A stretch of 64,000 nt of DNA from Codonopsis lanceolata (GCA_013146195.2 CM028377.1:62952285-63016284), one strand, 5' to 3'. Counted from the first letter of the stretch, positions 44,516 through 56,817 are shown. Notes: generated from the sequence alone by a model not told the origin. Program-made: numbers and translations.

Positions 44516-46290
44516 ACATGTGTACAATGCGAATGTGGCTATGAGAAAAGTAGAAATCATCACATAACTGGAAATCATCATAGAAGTGGAAGATGGCTCT
44601 GAATGCCAAAAATAAATCCTATTTTCTATACCTCCCTGGGTCAAACATAATTATCTTATGCATTTTCTATACCTCCCTGGGTCATTTTGGAATTGTAAAA
44701 TTTGAAGTAAAAAAAGTACGTCAATTCACATTCTTGTATCATGGCCGTAGGGTTGTAAACAACATAACACTCACTTGTTGTTTATGCTTGCTTCTTTTGA
44801 CCGCAAAATTCACCATGGGTTCTAGTAACAAGTAGATGCTTCAGTATACAAACATTCTTGGACCATTAGTGGCTCTGTAAACAACACAAACTATGCGTGG
44901 TTTATGCATGCTCCTTTTGAGAGATAAAATTCACTACAAAGTTTAAAGGGTATGACAAGGGGAAATGAATTGTGTCTTATGGGCCTGTGCAATGGTTCGT
45001 ATTTTGTGGGTGAATTTGGACATAAACAGGTTCCCCAAATCTTTCGGAGCAAGTCTCTTACGTCCCCCCCTTTTGAGTGATAAAATTTAGTTTATGGGTT
45101 CTATGGGCATTTGGGTTTGGCGCTTTTAGGGGGCTTGCTTGGGACTGTGAGGCTGTGGTACTCTAGTTTACACATTTTGGTTCTAGATGTTTTTTTTTCT
45201 CTCCTTTCTTCGTAGGCGAACTTTTGGTCAGCCTTTTCTTGTTAACTATGTTTTCCTTTATCTATAAAACTTCTTTTTCTATCCAAAAAGAAGCTTGCTT
45301 CACTTGAGCTCCTTGATCAATCTATGAGTTGGACAATCCAAGTTTGATCTCAATTTAAAGCCCAATATCACACTATAAGGCCCTTATTGAGCATCTTATA
45401 CCAGCTGAAAGCTAAACCACGTTTGAGTTGTTCCTAGACAGATAAGCTAACTATTCATGCTCAGTTTCTGGTCTACTCAACTATTGATGGTTAAGATCAA
45501 CAGCGGATAAGCAAGCAAACTGGAGCTTCCTACTTGAGCGTACTATAGTTTCAAGGCCAGTTTATTCAAGCTTATATAGCTAGTACTCTACAATTTAACT
45601 CTTAAACCTATTCCTGGTGATCTTGCCTTAACCTTTTGGAGACACTATTTCACTTCGTCTTGAATTAACGTAAATCAACACCCAATCCTCCACTTATGAT
45701 TACTTTTTTTCTTCAGATAACTTATATGCACTGGCTAACCTTTGTAAGTATATTCTCACCTTTAAGCATGCGTCTTGACTCTTGTAGTGTCTCAGATATG
45801 CAATAGGATTTGGTTCTCCTCCATATTCTTTTACCTTCTTGTTTATGCTAAAGCTAACATTTTTTAGTATTTATCTTTTTCATATACACTTGACAGTATG
45901 TAAAGGTTAGAAAGGCTTTGAGTCTAGTTTGAAGCATACAACACATCTTGGTTAGAGTCTTTGACAACTTAAAGCTTTTGAGTAGTTGGTGATCTAAAGA
46001 GGTGAGAGGTTATAATTTTGACAACGCAACAGTAGGGCTCTGTTACACATCAGAATGAACACATTCAACGCTTTTAGTAACCAAGAGACTGGCACTCCCT
46101 CACACATCATAATGAACACGTTCGAGGATCTACTTGGTTACCCTTTTCAGTTTCTGTAGTTAATTTTCTAATATAGATTTTCAGTTTTATTGTCAAAATT
46201 CATAATGATTTGTGTTTGGTTATCAATCAAGTTAAATGTCTATTCTTATTAAGTAATTTTTTTCCTTTGTATCTTTTCCAGATTTAATTA
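44516..46290. other. Non-coding stretch, possibly CACTA 5' flank
   Basis: A direct repeat, TATTTTCTATACCTCCCTGG, occurs at 44618 and 44661. A larger diverged duplication (GTAAACAACA..., TTTATGC(T/A)TGC(T/C)(C/T)CTTTTGA) lies at 44750-44820 and 44875-44940. Two copies of ACACATCA(G/T)AATGAACAC at 46044 and 46104 precede the CACTA relic. No gene seen. Confidence 0.45.
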
Positions 46291-46293
46291 AGA

Positions 46294-47190
46294 ATGGATA
46301 CAACCTGGATGTATGGAGACAGGACCTTACCACGGTTTAGGGATGATGTTGAAAATTTTATGGAGTCGATATTCTTAGACGTAGGGCCAAATGGATATAA
46401 AAAGTGTCCATGTGCAAGGTGTTTTGGTCGTTTTTATACTACAAGAGATAATGCCGATGATGATCTGGTTGTGAATGGTTTTATGGAAAATTACTTGCCA
46501 TGGTCATTGGAACATAATTTTGACATTTCCTTTCACGATGATGGAGGTCAAAACAAAAATCTTCTAAACAACTTCGATGTAGGAGATGACATTGTCGGCA
46601 TGATACATGATGCCATGGGAATTCCAACCAGAGTTCCAACTATGAGAGACAGTTTGAATGAAGGACAACCTTTGGATGCAAATACAGAAACAATGGACAA
46701 TGAGACATCAAAAATCTATAAGATGCTGGAAGAAGGGCAATGACCTTTTTTAGGGGTAGCAAAAAGTTTACATCGCTTTCATTCATTACTCGGCTTTTGC
46801 ACATAAAAGTACTTGGTGGTTGGTCGGATAAATCATGCACAATGGCTTTGGAATTGTTTCATGAGGTACTTGAAGAAGTAGGGGATGTTGCCTTGTCCAA
46901 ATCCTATTATGAAGCGAACAAGATAGTGTCTAACTTGGGTTTTACTTACGATACGTGGGATGCATGCTCAAACGATTACATGCTGTTTCTAGGTATAAGC
47001 AGTTTGGCAATGACGAGAAAACTGTTGATGATAGTGTGATAAAGAGGAAAAAAATTGCTGCTAAACAAGTACGCTATTTTCCATTAAAGCCAAGGCTGAA
47101 GAGGTTGTTTATGTCATCTCACACTGCATCACTAATGACATGGCATTCTAAAGAGCGTGTTGATTATAGTCCTATTTGGAAAAAAAGAAT
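46294..47190 (+). pseudogene. CACTA (En/Spm) transposase relic
   Basis: Plus-strand remnant in three frames. 46294-46743 starts MDTTWMYGDRTLPRFRDDVE and has KKCPCARCFGRF, the N-terminal Transpos_assoc-type domain. 46740-47039 has GSKKFTSLSFITRLLHIKVL, GWSDKSCTMALELF and SKSYYEANKIV. 46955-47203 has YKQFGNDEK, KKIAAKQVRYFPLKPRLKRL and FMSSHTASLMTWHSKERVD. The order matches TNP2-type CACTA transposases before their catalytic part, which is missing. The two frame changes make it non-functional. Terminal CACTA repeats were not found. Confidence 0.85.
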
Positions 47191-47372
47191 AGTCAGACTT
47201 TAACTTTAAAGTCAACTTGATCTTGTTCAGAATGAAGATTTGATCGATTTTTTTTTTTTTTGAGGATGGAGGTAGATATCCTTTGTGTTGATTTACGCGC
47301 CTGTCTGCATGAGTAAATGACAGTGGAGTATTTGCTTCTTGTTCTTGAGGTACGGCATTTCGACTGACCGCA

Positions 47373-48276
47373 ATGTTCATTCTTACTACATATTTTAAGA
47401 AGCCATTTGTGGTCGAAGCAAGAGGTAATACACGTAGGGAAAGTCCAAAAATACAAAACAGAAGAATTTGCAAAAAGGTAATAGTTTTCATCATCTCTAT
47501 GTATTATGAAAGATGTTCTATTACAACTGAATATGTTAGTCATATACTTATACATGGCATTGAGATGGCATACATGAAGCAGGTTTTCCTTGGCTGAACT
47601 CTATACGGTCAATTTTTTTGGCATGTTTTAAGTGAATAGTTGAGATACTTTCATGGGTTATATAATGCAAAGGCATGCAAGTGACAGCTAGTTCATGTAT
47701 ATTCCCAGGGATGATGGGTAAGAACATGTTGAATAAATCAAAACCGGGAGAGAGTACGTAGCTTTCTTTCAATCATCATTCAAGTTTGAATCATTTCTGT
47801 AACATGCACATGTTTACTTGGTCAAATTCAAACCAGCTTTTTATTTTATTTTGTGTTTGTGATTAACCAGTTCAATGGCACAGCTGTAAAACCAAGGCTT
47901 TCAGTATTCTGTTCAGATAAGCAGTTGTATGCTATGCTGGTAGACGATGAGAAGAAGAAGTGTTTGTTTTATTGATCTACGAGAATCTCTCTTGTACCAC
48001 CGTTGTAAGTATTTATTTTCGTCTCAAATATTGTCTAACATGCTTATCCTGTACATTGGAATCAATCTCTGATTAACATGTTTAAGAAAATTGATAACCA
48101 ACCACTAGGAAGCAGCTGAACGTGTTGGTGAAGAGCTTGTCAAGGCATGCATTGATCTTAATATAGAAGAAATGTCATCATATTCATATGATTGTAATGA
48201 TCTTGCGCGTGGAGCTAGGATGCATATGGAAGCCTTTGAGATTGTGATATCTCGTCATGGGTTCTTTTCACGATAG
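47373..48276 (+). pseudogene. Broken uL18 (L18p/L5e family) ribosomal protein gene
   Basis: Three exon-like blocks joined in phase. 47373-47477 reads FKKPFVVEARGNTRRESPKI. 47871-48004 reads FNGTAVKPRLSVFCSDKQLY then AMLVDDEKKKCLFY. 48109-48276 reads EAAERVGEELVKACIDLNIE and ends EIVISRHGFFSR with a TAG. GT/AG signals flank the introns (GTAATA at 47478, GTAAGT at 48005, acceptors before 47871 and 48109). The text resembles plant organellar-type uL18 proteins. It is broken by a TGA right after CLFY, followed by a frame change, and by a frameshift at the start (HSYYIF is in another frame). Because introns remain, this was copied as DNA and not as mRNA. It starts about 180 bp after the CACTA relic. 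Confidence 0.7.
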
Positions 48277-48377
48277 GTTTGAAACGTCATAGGTCTGTCT
48301 AGATGTGCTTATAGGATCTAAACATGTAAAATACTAACGAACGGGGTCTGTTAATTGTAATAGAAGGTTAATACTTA

Positions 48378-48525
48378 GGTCACTCTCATTTTACACTAAA
48401 AATTAGGTATTCAATTATTTGATACACTTTTATTGGTCAGAGTGGTAGGACCCATAAAATATACAATCAATGATAATCTGCCAAGTCATTAAATACCCAA
48501 TTTTTGGTGTAAAATGGGAGTGTCC
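48378..48525. mobile_element. MITE with long inverted repeats, copy 1
   Basis: GGTCACTCTCATTTTACACT and AAAAATTAGGTATTCAAT at the left are the inverse of AAATACCCAATTTTTGGTGT and AAAATGGGAGTGTCC at the right, giving arms of about 37 bp. No ORF. Confidence 0.8.
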
Positions 48526-48564
48526 CTAACAGTTAACAAGAATTTATTTATTGTGCAATGCTAT

Positions 48565-48713
48565 GGCAACTCTCATTTTGCACCAAAATATGAGTACTCT
48601 ATGATGTGACATGCTCTTATTGGTTGGACATTTTGTGGGTCTCAGTACTTCAACCAATGAGAGTGTGTCACATCACAAAGTACTCATATTTTGATGTAAA
48701 ATGAAAGTGGCCC
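48565..48713. mobile_element. MITE with long inverted repeats, copy 2
   Basis: GGCAACTCTCATTTTGCACC to ATGTAAAATGAAAGTGGCC with arms of about 60 bp (AAAATATGAGTACT / AGTACTCATATTTT). It is related to the element 40 bp upstream, but the interior differs. Confidence 0.8.
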
Positions 48714-49929
48714 AAGCATTACCCTTATTTATTTCCATGGAATCCCTCCCTCTTTTCTCTCCTCCTCTCTCTTCCTCTCTTTTCTCTCATTTTCTTCAAT
48801 TCTGTGTATTCTTCTCAATCCCTTATTCCTCTTCAAACATTCTCTCGGTTTCTTCCTCCTTGCCTCCCAGTTTATATATCTCGGTTTCTTCCTCCTTGGT
48901 TTATCTCTTTCTCTCTATCGGTTTATTTCTCTATCCCCAGTTCTCTCTCACTCGCCAGAATTTGTAAGTTCTCTTCGCCGTTTGTTGGTTCACTTTTTTA
49001 TGGATCTGAGTTTCTGTTTGAGTGCATTTATTTTGTGTTACAATTTTCCGATTTGTGGGTTTTAACTTGGGAGTTATAAGTCGAATTTTTTTCATTATTT
49101 GTGGGTTTTAATTTTTCGTTATTTCTGATTTGTGGGTTTCTCAGTAATGAATTTCGAGATCTAAGAAACCAAAAAAAAAAGTCAGGTCGAAGCAATGACA
49201 GAGAATTGTTCTAAAAAAAACAAGAAAAGACTAAGAGAAAAAAAGATCAATTATTTATGTGAATCTGATCAAAGTAAACTTTTTTCCAGGTCTACTACAA
49301 ATTTGCAGCAGCCAAAAAACAAAAAAAATTGTAAATCTCATATTTTCATGTGATTTCATCGGATGTGCTAATTAATTACCAGTAGTTTGTATCACCAATG
49401 ACAACATATATTGATTTATTGATGGATAGTTTTTGATTTATGGATTTGTGGGTTTTGTAATATGAGTTATTGGTGGGTAGTTAATTCTTCAAAGTTTTTG
49501 GGTTTTAATTTGAGTTTTTTTAAAAAATGATTTGTGGGTTTTAATTGGGAATTCTTTCGAGTTTTTGGGTTTTAATAAAATTTTTAAGATTTGTGGGTTT
49601 AAATTGAGAGTTATCAGTCAACAATTCTTCAAAATTTTTGGGTTTTAATTTCAGTTTTTTTATTACTGTTTAGAATTCTTACGACTGTTTGAGTTTTAAT
49701 TTGAGTTTTTTGTTTACTGTTTACCTGACACCTCTGGACACCTACTTTCCACATTTCCTCTGTTCCCATTTATGTTGTTTTTTATCCAAGGAAAATGTTT
49801 TTTTTTTATTTATTTTGAATTAAATTGCAACATTTTCTCTTTAAATAGAGATTTGATTTGCTTTATTTAGACTACAAATCCATTTTCTACCATTTTTTTT
49901 AGTTTTTATTCATTTTCCTCCTTTCTTCA
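48714..49929. repeat. CT-rich leader-like DNA and GGGTTTTAATT repeats
   Basis: 48730-48965 is CT-rich like a plant 5' UTR, but no gene follows. From 49045 to 49720 there are about ten degenerate copies of GTTTTTGGGTTTTAATTTGAG and GATTTGTGGGTTTTAATTGGGA, spaced 40-70 bp apart. Confidence 0.55.
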
Positions 49930-50241
49930 CTAGTGATGCACCCGTGCGTTACACGATTTGTACTTGGGTGTAAAATCATATACTAAATCAAAGTTAAATA
50001 ATATACAATTAAAAAGTTTAATATGAAAAAAATAAATAAAATTTGATAAACAGTAAAATCAAAGAAAATCACATAAAATTTTCACGTTGAAGATGTACGA
50101 TTATTACAACTATTACTATCACATAAAAAATTCAAAGACCCTTAAGATTAGTAACTCTAGACAAAGCGACATACTGATCATGACTAAAAATATAGTTTTT
50201 CAAAAGAAGTATAACGCTAGACACTTTTTTTTAACAACTTT

Positions 50242-50370
50242 GCTAGGTTTACCACCAGGATTACCACTATGGTGACAACTATACATTGATGATGCACATG
50301 CACCTCACATGCACTTTGCCTTCAAGGTAAAGTTGTCACCAGAGTGGTAATCTTGGTGGTAAACTTAGTA
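50242..50370. mobile_element. Small foldback (hairpin) element
   Basis: Inverted arms of about 39 bp: CTAGGTTTACCACCAGGATT and ACCACTATGGTGACAACT on the left; AGTTGTCACCAGAGTGGTAA and TCTTGGTGGTAAACTTAG on the right, with a loop of about 50 bp. It lies inside the putative Helitron. Confidence 0.8.
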
Positions 50371-50459
50371 TTTTCCTTTTTTAATAGACATTTCGTAAGA
50401 CACCATCAGCGTAATTTGTCTTCTTTGAAATTTGGATGGAATTCTATGATCAGACGGTG

Positions 50460-51235
50460 TCAGTGATATTTTTGAAATAAAATAGTACCATAAGAATGCT
50501 CATTTGAATGAATTTGACTTTCTAAAACATGGTTTCTTAGCCTTGTAAAAATTAATCGTGTGCTAATACATAACTCAAGGAAATGGTCAATGTTACGAAG
50601 CAACATTAATGAAGTTCCAACCTTCAAATTCAACTCATGATTTATGATTCCAGAACATAAAATTCCATTTAAAACTTTAGGAATATCTATATCGTTTAAA
50701 AGATCAACGTTTTTATCAAAATAAAACGATAAATCTGAGCTAAAAAACAATCCTCCTTTTGAATTGTTCTTCAATACCGTGTAATCATATATTGAATTAA
50801 CCACATCAAGAGTCGGATCTAGAATAACTTTCTTTTTCCAAAAACGATGAATCAACGAGACTACTTCCAAATGAATGATATATGTTGTGTACAGTTGGAT
50901 CGATTGGATCGTTGAATTGCTTAAGCAATAGTTGATTGAGAATATCAACGTAAGCACAATTATTATTTGGTTCACCAATTTTACCATCGCCAATCTTCGC
51001 AATCCAATAGATAAAAAATTTCAATTATTCGGAACTCTCGTTTGACCCATACTTTGTATCTCATATTCGTTGTCAACCTCAATACATGTGAATCTCTCCA
51101 CAAATACAATGAATTAATAGTGGGATGAACTATGTCTTGTGTACTTCCTTTTGGAATCACATGCAATATCTGTCAAAAATCTCCACCAAACACAATTGTC
51201 TTACCTCCAAATGGAATATTAGAATATCATATACT
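50460..51235 (-). pseudogene. PIF1-like Helitron helicase fragment
   Basis: Minus strand in coding order: FGGKTIVFGGDF (helicase motif III), HVIPKGSTQDIVHPTINSLY, HVLRLTTNMRY, ILDPTLDVVNSIYDY, then LNGILCSGIINHELNLKVG, TSLMLLRNID and RLIFTRLRNHVLE. This is the C-terminal half of a PIF1-type helicase as found in plant Helitrons and ATP-dependent DNA helicase relics. A stop replaces the Arg of GGDFRQ, several frames are used, and the Walker A part is missing. Confidence 0.8.
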
Positions 51236-51370
51236 TAAATAAAACTGAACATATCAATAGAATAACATATACTTAAATAAAACTTAATATATCAATAGAA
51301 TATGATACACTTAAATAAAACTGAATATATCAATAAAATATCATATACTTAAATAAATTTGAATATAATA
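51222..51370. repeat. Minisatellite, unit about 38 bp, four copies
   Basis: Copies of GAATATCATATACTTAAATA followed by AAACTGAATATATCAATA. It sits between the helicase remnant and the putative Helitron 5' end. Confidence 0.85.
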
Positions 51371-53373
51371 TACAATTAAGAATTTTAATGTGAACAAAAT
51401 AAAAAAAATTACACTAAAATTAAAGCTAGAAAATCACATATATTTGAAAAAAAATTATTATAAATTTTGGAATACTGCTTTATATATAATATTTATAATT
51501 GAAAACGTACGATTGTTACTTTTAATTCTAGAAGGGGGTGGTTTTAAAGCATGAAGTTGTATTTATCTTTGCATACGGCATAAACTGTACTTTGAATTGC
51601 TAATATTAAAACAACGAGATAATCTTTCTTACTACCAAATAAAAGCACCACAAAAAATTACATTTAAATGTTGGATTGGTAATTTTCAAATAACCTTAAA
51701 AAATCACAAATGCTTATGTTATATATATAAATAAATATTAAATAGGAAAATATCAAACTGTTTGTTATATCTAATAAAAAATGAATTGAAGTCGAAATAG
51801 AAGACTCTAAACAGAACCATCATCGCTAAAATGTTATGAATAACATATTATACAACATAATTTTTATACAACTATTCAATAACAAAAGTTATTGAGTCTA
51901 GATTCTTAGTGTGCCATGGGAGAACTCGTATAACAGATAGTAGATATTTCGCTAGGTCCCCTTCCCTTTTTCGGAATATGTAGCCACAACTCCCCCCGAT
52001 AAACTCTAACATTGATCTACCTTCAAATCATTTCACAACTAGATTTCTTAGATTTTCTTTTTATTTTTTTTAAATAAAATTTTGAGAGAAATTTGTATGA
52101 TACAAATTTGAATTCGATTATTATTAAAAAAATAAGAGTTTAATTTAACTAAGTATTGAAAATATACAGATCATATAGTTAATTAATTATATATATCCAA
52201 GTGGATATCAGTATGCATCTTTACTTTAAAAAACAGTTTATAAAAAATAGAAACTTAGATCTATCATATCTGAGAAATTTTTTAAGCATATGATTTGTTT
52301 TTCCATTTTTTTTTCAAAATGGATAAAAAAAAATTATGATCCCAACTTTTTATGTTGGACATTTGTTTTATAAATGTAATTTTGACAAAAACGGAAAAAT
52401 AAACATCAGTTATACACTTTTTGACTTCGGATCTCGATGAAAATGGAGAAAAACATTCTAAATCTGTATGTTTTGGTAAATATTTGTAAAATTAAAGTTC
52501 AAATTAACATTGACCTATTGCCAATTACGTTGAATAAATATATATCTTTTGTAAACTAACTTTAATAGGTTAAAGTTTTTTGCAAATGTTAGACCTGAAT
52601 TTTTAAACATGTAGGCTAGACAAATAAATTTAGAATTTTATTTTTAGCTTCAGATTTGATTAAAATGGAGTAGAATAAATCTTTTATATATATATATATT
52701 TGTTTATTTATCTATTTTTTATAGGTAAGTTTGACCCCTAGTCTTGCCATCTCTCCCACCCCATGGGTTAGATATATATTTATTTTCTCATAAATTTATC
52801 AATTATTTGTTCAATCAAACCTTAGCCTATATCCGATCTATAGATTTCACATATAAAATTTCTTGAATTTATATAAATATTCGACGGTTAAACACAAAAT
52901 ATTTGAATGGCAATAGGAGTAATGCATATGCTGATACTTTATACAATAATTATTTCTCTGGACTATTACCATTATCGGTGGCAAGTAAATGTTAAGAGTA
53001 AATTTATTGTAGATACTCGGTTACTAATTTGTCTTTTCTATTTACTAATTTATATGAAATTATATGTGAATTTCATAATATGTTATAATTATGTATGTTT
53101 ATATTACTATTGTATGGAGTAAATTATTTGAAATCTGTCTGTTATATAATTTATTGATATTATTGATATATAAACTTGTTATAAAATATAGAAAATATTT
53201 TTTTAGGATAATGAAAATACTTAAACACCTCGAACAACAAACTGGTTCTAAAAATCTTTAAATTTTAGAACTATAATAATCTAAAATTTATAAGAATGAA
53301 GAAGAATTAAACTTTTCATAAAACTACTCATATTACTCATAAATTAAGCTTCAAAACATCTTTTCATTTCCAT

Positions 53374-53480
53374 GACAAATTCAGTTTTTTTTTTCTTCCT
53401 AAGGGGGGCATGGGAAGGGATCGAACATGAGACCTCACACTTTGTGAAACCCCATGTCTACCACTGGGCCACCCCCTTAA
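53374..53480 (-). mobile_element. Very short tRNA-derived SINE, third copy
   Basis: A T run at 53384-53394, then CCTAAGGGGGGCATGGGAAG, GATCGAACATGAGACCTCAC and TACCACTGGGCCACCCCCTT: the same body as 40127 (minus) and 42232 (plus). The flanking CTTCAAAACATCT (53349) and CTTCTAAACATCT (53484) may be a worn TSD, but extra bases lie between it and the tail. Confidence 0.82.
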
Positions 53481-55260
53481 GGACTTCTAAACATCTAAAA
53501 AATGATTTTTTTTCAAAATATTTATTACATTTAGTTTATACACTTCATACGGTTGTAAATAACTATAGTTGACAATCATTTTATATACTCCTTGGAGAAA
53601 CATTAATTTAATACATGTGTTCTTTTACTAATTTGTCTTTGTCTATCAAAAAAATTATCTGACATCCATCTTTTATATTTCTTATTACATCCATAAATAA
53701 CTTTTAAATAAAGTTAGTTAAAATATTAAAGCTTTCATGAGGTAATGATAATATTCTATGTTGAACAATAAATTATTTAGTAAGCCTGATAATGTAATTC
53801 ATTTTTTACTAAATGAAAAAAATATTATCATTCTGTTGGATGTTTACCAAAAATATTTTCTTAAGTAAATCATTAACTAATTAATTAATTAGTAATGAGA
53901 AGTAACTATGTTACTTTGATTTATGGTTTTAAACTGGTTTGAATAATACTGTATTGTAATTATTTATTAAGACTATTGTTAATAATGGTGACAAATAATT
54001 TATAATGAATCGACTGTTTCATCATTTATTCTTATTCTTGGGAGTTGATATTACCGTGGTGAAGATTTAGAAGCCAATATGCCAATTACAAATGCAAAAC
54101 AAATATTAATAAATTAAAAAAATGAAATGTAAAATCGGATATAGAATAAATTATTCAATATTTGATATTGTTTTGATATTTTATTTCTTGTCATTTCGTA
54201 AAACATATTGAACTATATTAAATGTTATTGTTTACGTTAAATGCACTAAAGATATTTATAAAGTCATTTGAATCTAAAAAGTTGTTGTCAACTTCATTAA
54301 TTGATTTTCATTTCAATTTCCAAAAAAATATATGACACTTATACAAATTATAAATGCTTTTAAATTTGGAAAGTCACTTTTGACGTGATATTTCCATTAT
54401 TTGCTCCTTTCTTTTTATATATGTATAGATATTATTTTTTTTGTATAGATATTGAACTATTCTCTCTCTTCAAATAAATAAACTCCTCAAAAGCTTCATC
54501 TCTCTCTCTCTCTCTCTCTCTTCAAATTTTACAATTACCTACTCCAAAATAGGTCCCTACAACTTTGACACATTCTCCAACGGCATCTCAAATTCCACCT
54601 CAATATATGCATATATTATTGTAAAATGATATGTGAGAGGATTAGAGTTTTGTAAATGAGGTGATATATTATTTTATAATTTAATTACTCACTTATATGC
54701 ATAAAATATAGTTAAATTAATCTATCCGAATCTTATTTCTCTCGTGTGTAGGTGAAAATATTTGACAAAGTTATTGTATCTCATGTTACAAAGCCAACCA
54801 TTGTTGTGAATCAAAAGATTTTAGAAGAAGATTAAGTTGTCGTTATTAAGGAAATAATAAAATATTTTTTCTACATGTCAAAATTCTTTTACAATATTTG
54901 ATTATTGGTTTTGTTTGTAACCAATAACATTAGTTTTTTCTTTGTCCAGTGTATATTTATCCGACCTTTACAAAGTTCAAACATCTATATTATAAAATAC
55001 TGCTCGCTCCATACTTTGATGAAATTTTATACTAACGTTGTGCTAAAGGAACGGATACAAAATCTTGTTATATACTACGTTTAAGCGAGAGGAAAGAGGT
55101 GGATGGATGTTCAGGGTTCAGGATACTGGTTTGTGTCACTTCTTCAATAATCATATGTTTGCATCAATTAATCTTTGGTTGTTGTATTTATATTTTATAT
55201 TATATATTCTTGAAGATTACTTTCATCTAAAAATATGAGTCAATTTATGTTTATAATACA

Positions 55261-55287
55261 TTATTATTATTATTATTATTATTATCC
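55261..55287. repeat. (ATT)n microsatellite
   Basis: Nine trinucleotide repeats. Confidence 0.95.
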
Positions 55288-56091
55288 TCTCATATATAAG
55301 AACACGAGACAAATATGAATATTTGAACTGTACGTTCACTTCGGTAGGAAAATTTTAAATGACAAAGTTAGTATAATTAATTCTAGTCAATTACTTTTTT
55401 AAATCATGTCAAAGAGAATAATTTTTGAAAATTGAGGAAGTATTGTTTTAATAAGTTTTAAAATTACTTTTATCTCAAAATATATATCAATTGGAGATGA
55501 ACACTTTCCGAATGGAGGAAATTTCATTTTATCTCTATTGAAATAATTTTATGTTTTAAGAAATTCAATTAATTTTATCTAAAAATATATATATATTTAC
55601 AAAACTAATTATTTTACTATAATTCATATCTCTCCATTACTAACCAAATATGTTCACATGAGAGGGTTGGAGACAAAAAAAAAGTTACTATTCCTTCCAT
55701 TCTCTAAATTTAGAGGAATGTTTAGTTGGTTTTAGAGGAAGAGGGTGTGATTGGGAGTCCATTGTGGGACAAGGGTGGGTAAAAACTCTAAAAATGATTT
55801 AAGATTTGTAAAAGCTCATTGTGGATCTTAGTAACTACTCAATCCAAACCATTTTAAGCCTCTACCTTTATTTGCGCGTATATATATATTTTTCCAAATT
55901 GCATTAAAAGTATTAATGTGTTTAAACATGAAGACTTTATTTTTAGGTCCAACCAAAAAAAATAAGGAATGACTATTGTTTTGGGAATGCGGATCTACTT
56001 ATAAATTAGTGACATTAGTCAAATATGACCATTTGACTTAATTGATGAACATATATGATCTTTGACCATAAACCACTTGGTCGACCACTGA

Positions 56092-56181
56092 TCGACATGA
56101 TAAACCAGTTGTTGACCAAGTGGTTTACACTGGTTATAAACTAGTGTAAACCACTTGGTCAACAATTGGTTTATCTGTCGA
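56092..56181. repeat. Large near-perfect palindrome
   Basis: Left arm 56092-56135 and right arm 56139-56181 pair almost completely around a 3-bp centre (ATA). The inner part is TTGACCAAGTGGTTTACACT opposite AGTGTAAACCACTTGGTCAA. Related words (GGTCGACCACT, GATAAACCAG) continue on both outer sides, so a larger imperfect fold-back covers about 56065-56205. Confidence 0.85.
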
Positions 56182-56474
56182 CCACTTGATAAACCAGCGA
56201 TTTCGGATGTTGAGGAGTGCATTCTTTCTTGTTTATCGATAAATCAGTCGTAGTTTATCAGTGATTTATCAACCAGGCCATAAAAGAGTTTTTTTTTTTT
56301 TTAAAGTGAGGCTACAAATGACCAAGTCATCTTTGACTTGACCATTTTTGTAAATCCCTCATTAAATTGACAACTCGAACTTTTTTAAATTGCTCAAATT
56401 ACCCCTCAACTCAATTAATAATTACCATCTAGCATGATACCCTTTTAAAAAGCATGCCTCCCACCTAAATAATA

Positions 56475-56653
56475 CTCTCTCTGTTCCGAGTAAAGAGTCA
56501 CCGTTTGAAACTTAAATTATTTTAAAAATTGACATTTTTAGTAGTTCTTTAGTAATAAAATAACACTTTTATACCTTTATTTTTTAAAAGTGAACTTTTT
56601 AAGTGAAACATCTCAAAATGTAATAATGAACTATTTACCTGGAACGGAGAGAG
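56475..56653. mobile_element. Stowaway-like MITE, second type, 179 bp
   Basis: Starts CTCTCTCTGTTCCGAG and ends CTGGAACGGAGAGAG, with TA at 56473-56474 and 56654-56655. The interior (AATAAAATAACACTTTTATACC) differs from the 258-bp Stowaway copies. Confidence 0.8.
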
Positions 56654-56817
56654 TAATTACTTATAATCTAGAAAATAACTATGCTCAATTTTTATATGTT
56701 AATAAAATATATCAAAATGAAATAAAATTGAAAAAAACAGATAACCTGCATAGGAGTGCCCATTTTTAAAATCCATTTTAATAGCCCATCTATTTTATCC
56801 ATTAAAAATAAAATTTA

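Larger units (their letters stand above)
49930..51944 (-). mobile_element. Putative Helitron with helicase remnant
   Basis: On the minus strand, the 3' end at 49930-49933 reads CTAG followed by T, preceded by a small G+C hairpin (CGTGTAACGCACG). This is the usual plant Helitron 3' end. A matching 5' end, TCTACTATCTG preceded by A, is at 51944. Helitrons insert between A and T without duplication, and both flanks fit. A PIF1-type helicase fragment inside has the same orientation. The 3' end is convincing; the 5' end is a best guess. Confidence 0.55.
51945..56040. other. Long A+T-rich intergenic stretch
   Basis: About 4 kb with no convincing gene on either strand; open frames are short and low-complexity. 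It contains a SINE (53374-53480), a CT microsatellite (54502-54520) and an ATT microsatellite (55261-55287). I saw no other element termini. Confidence 0.6.

Noticed and set aside
50460..51002. Minus-strand 180-codon frame as an intact gene
   Set aside because: Alignment by eye to PIF1-type helicase shows it is only the C-terminal half, with a stop in the GGDFRQ motif upstream.
52907..53122. 71-codon frame rich in Tyr, Ile and Leu
   Set aside because: Typical chance frame in A+T-rich DNA.
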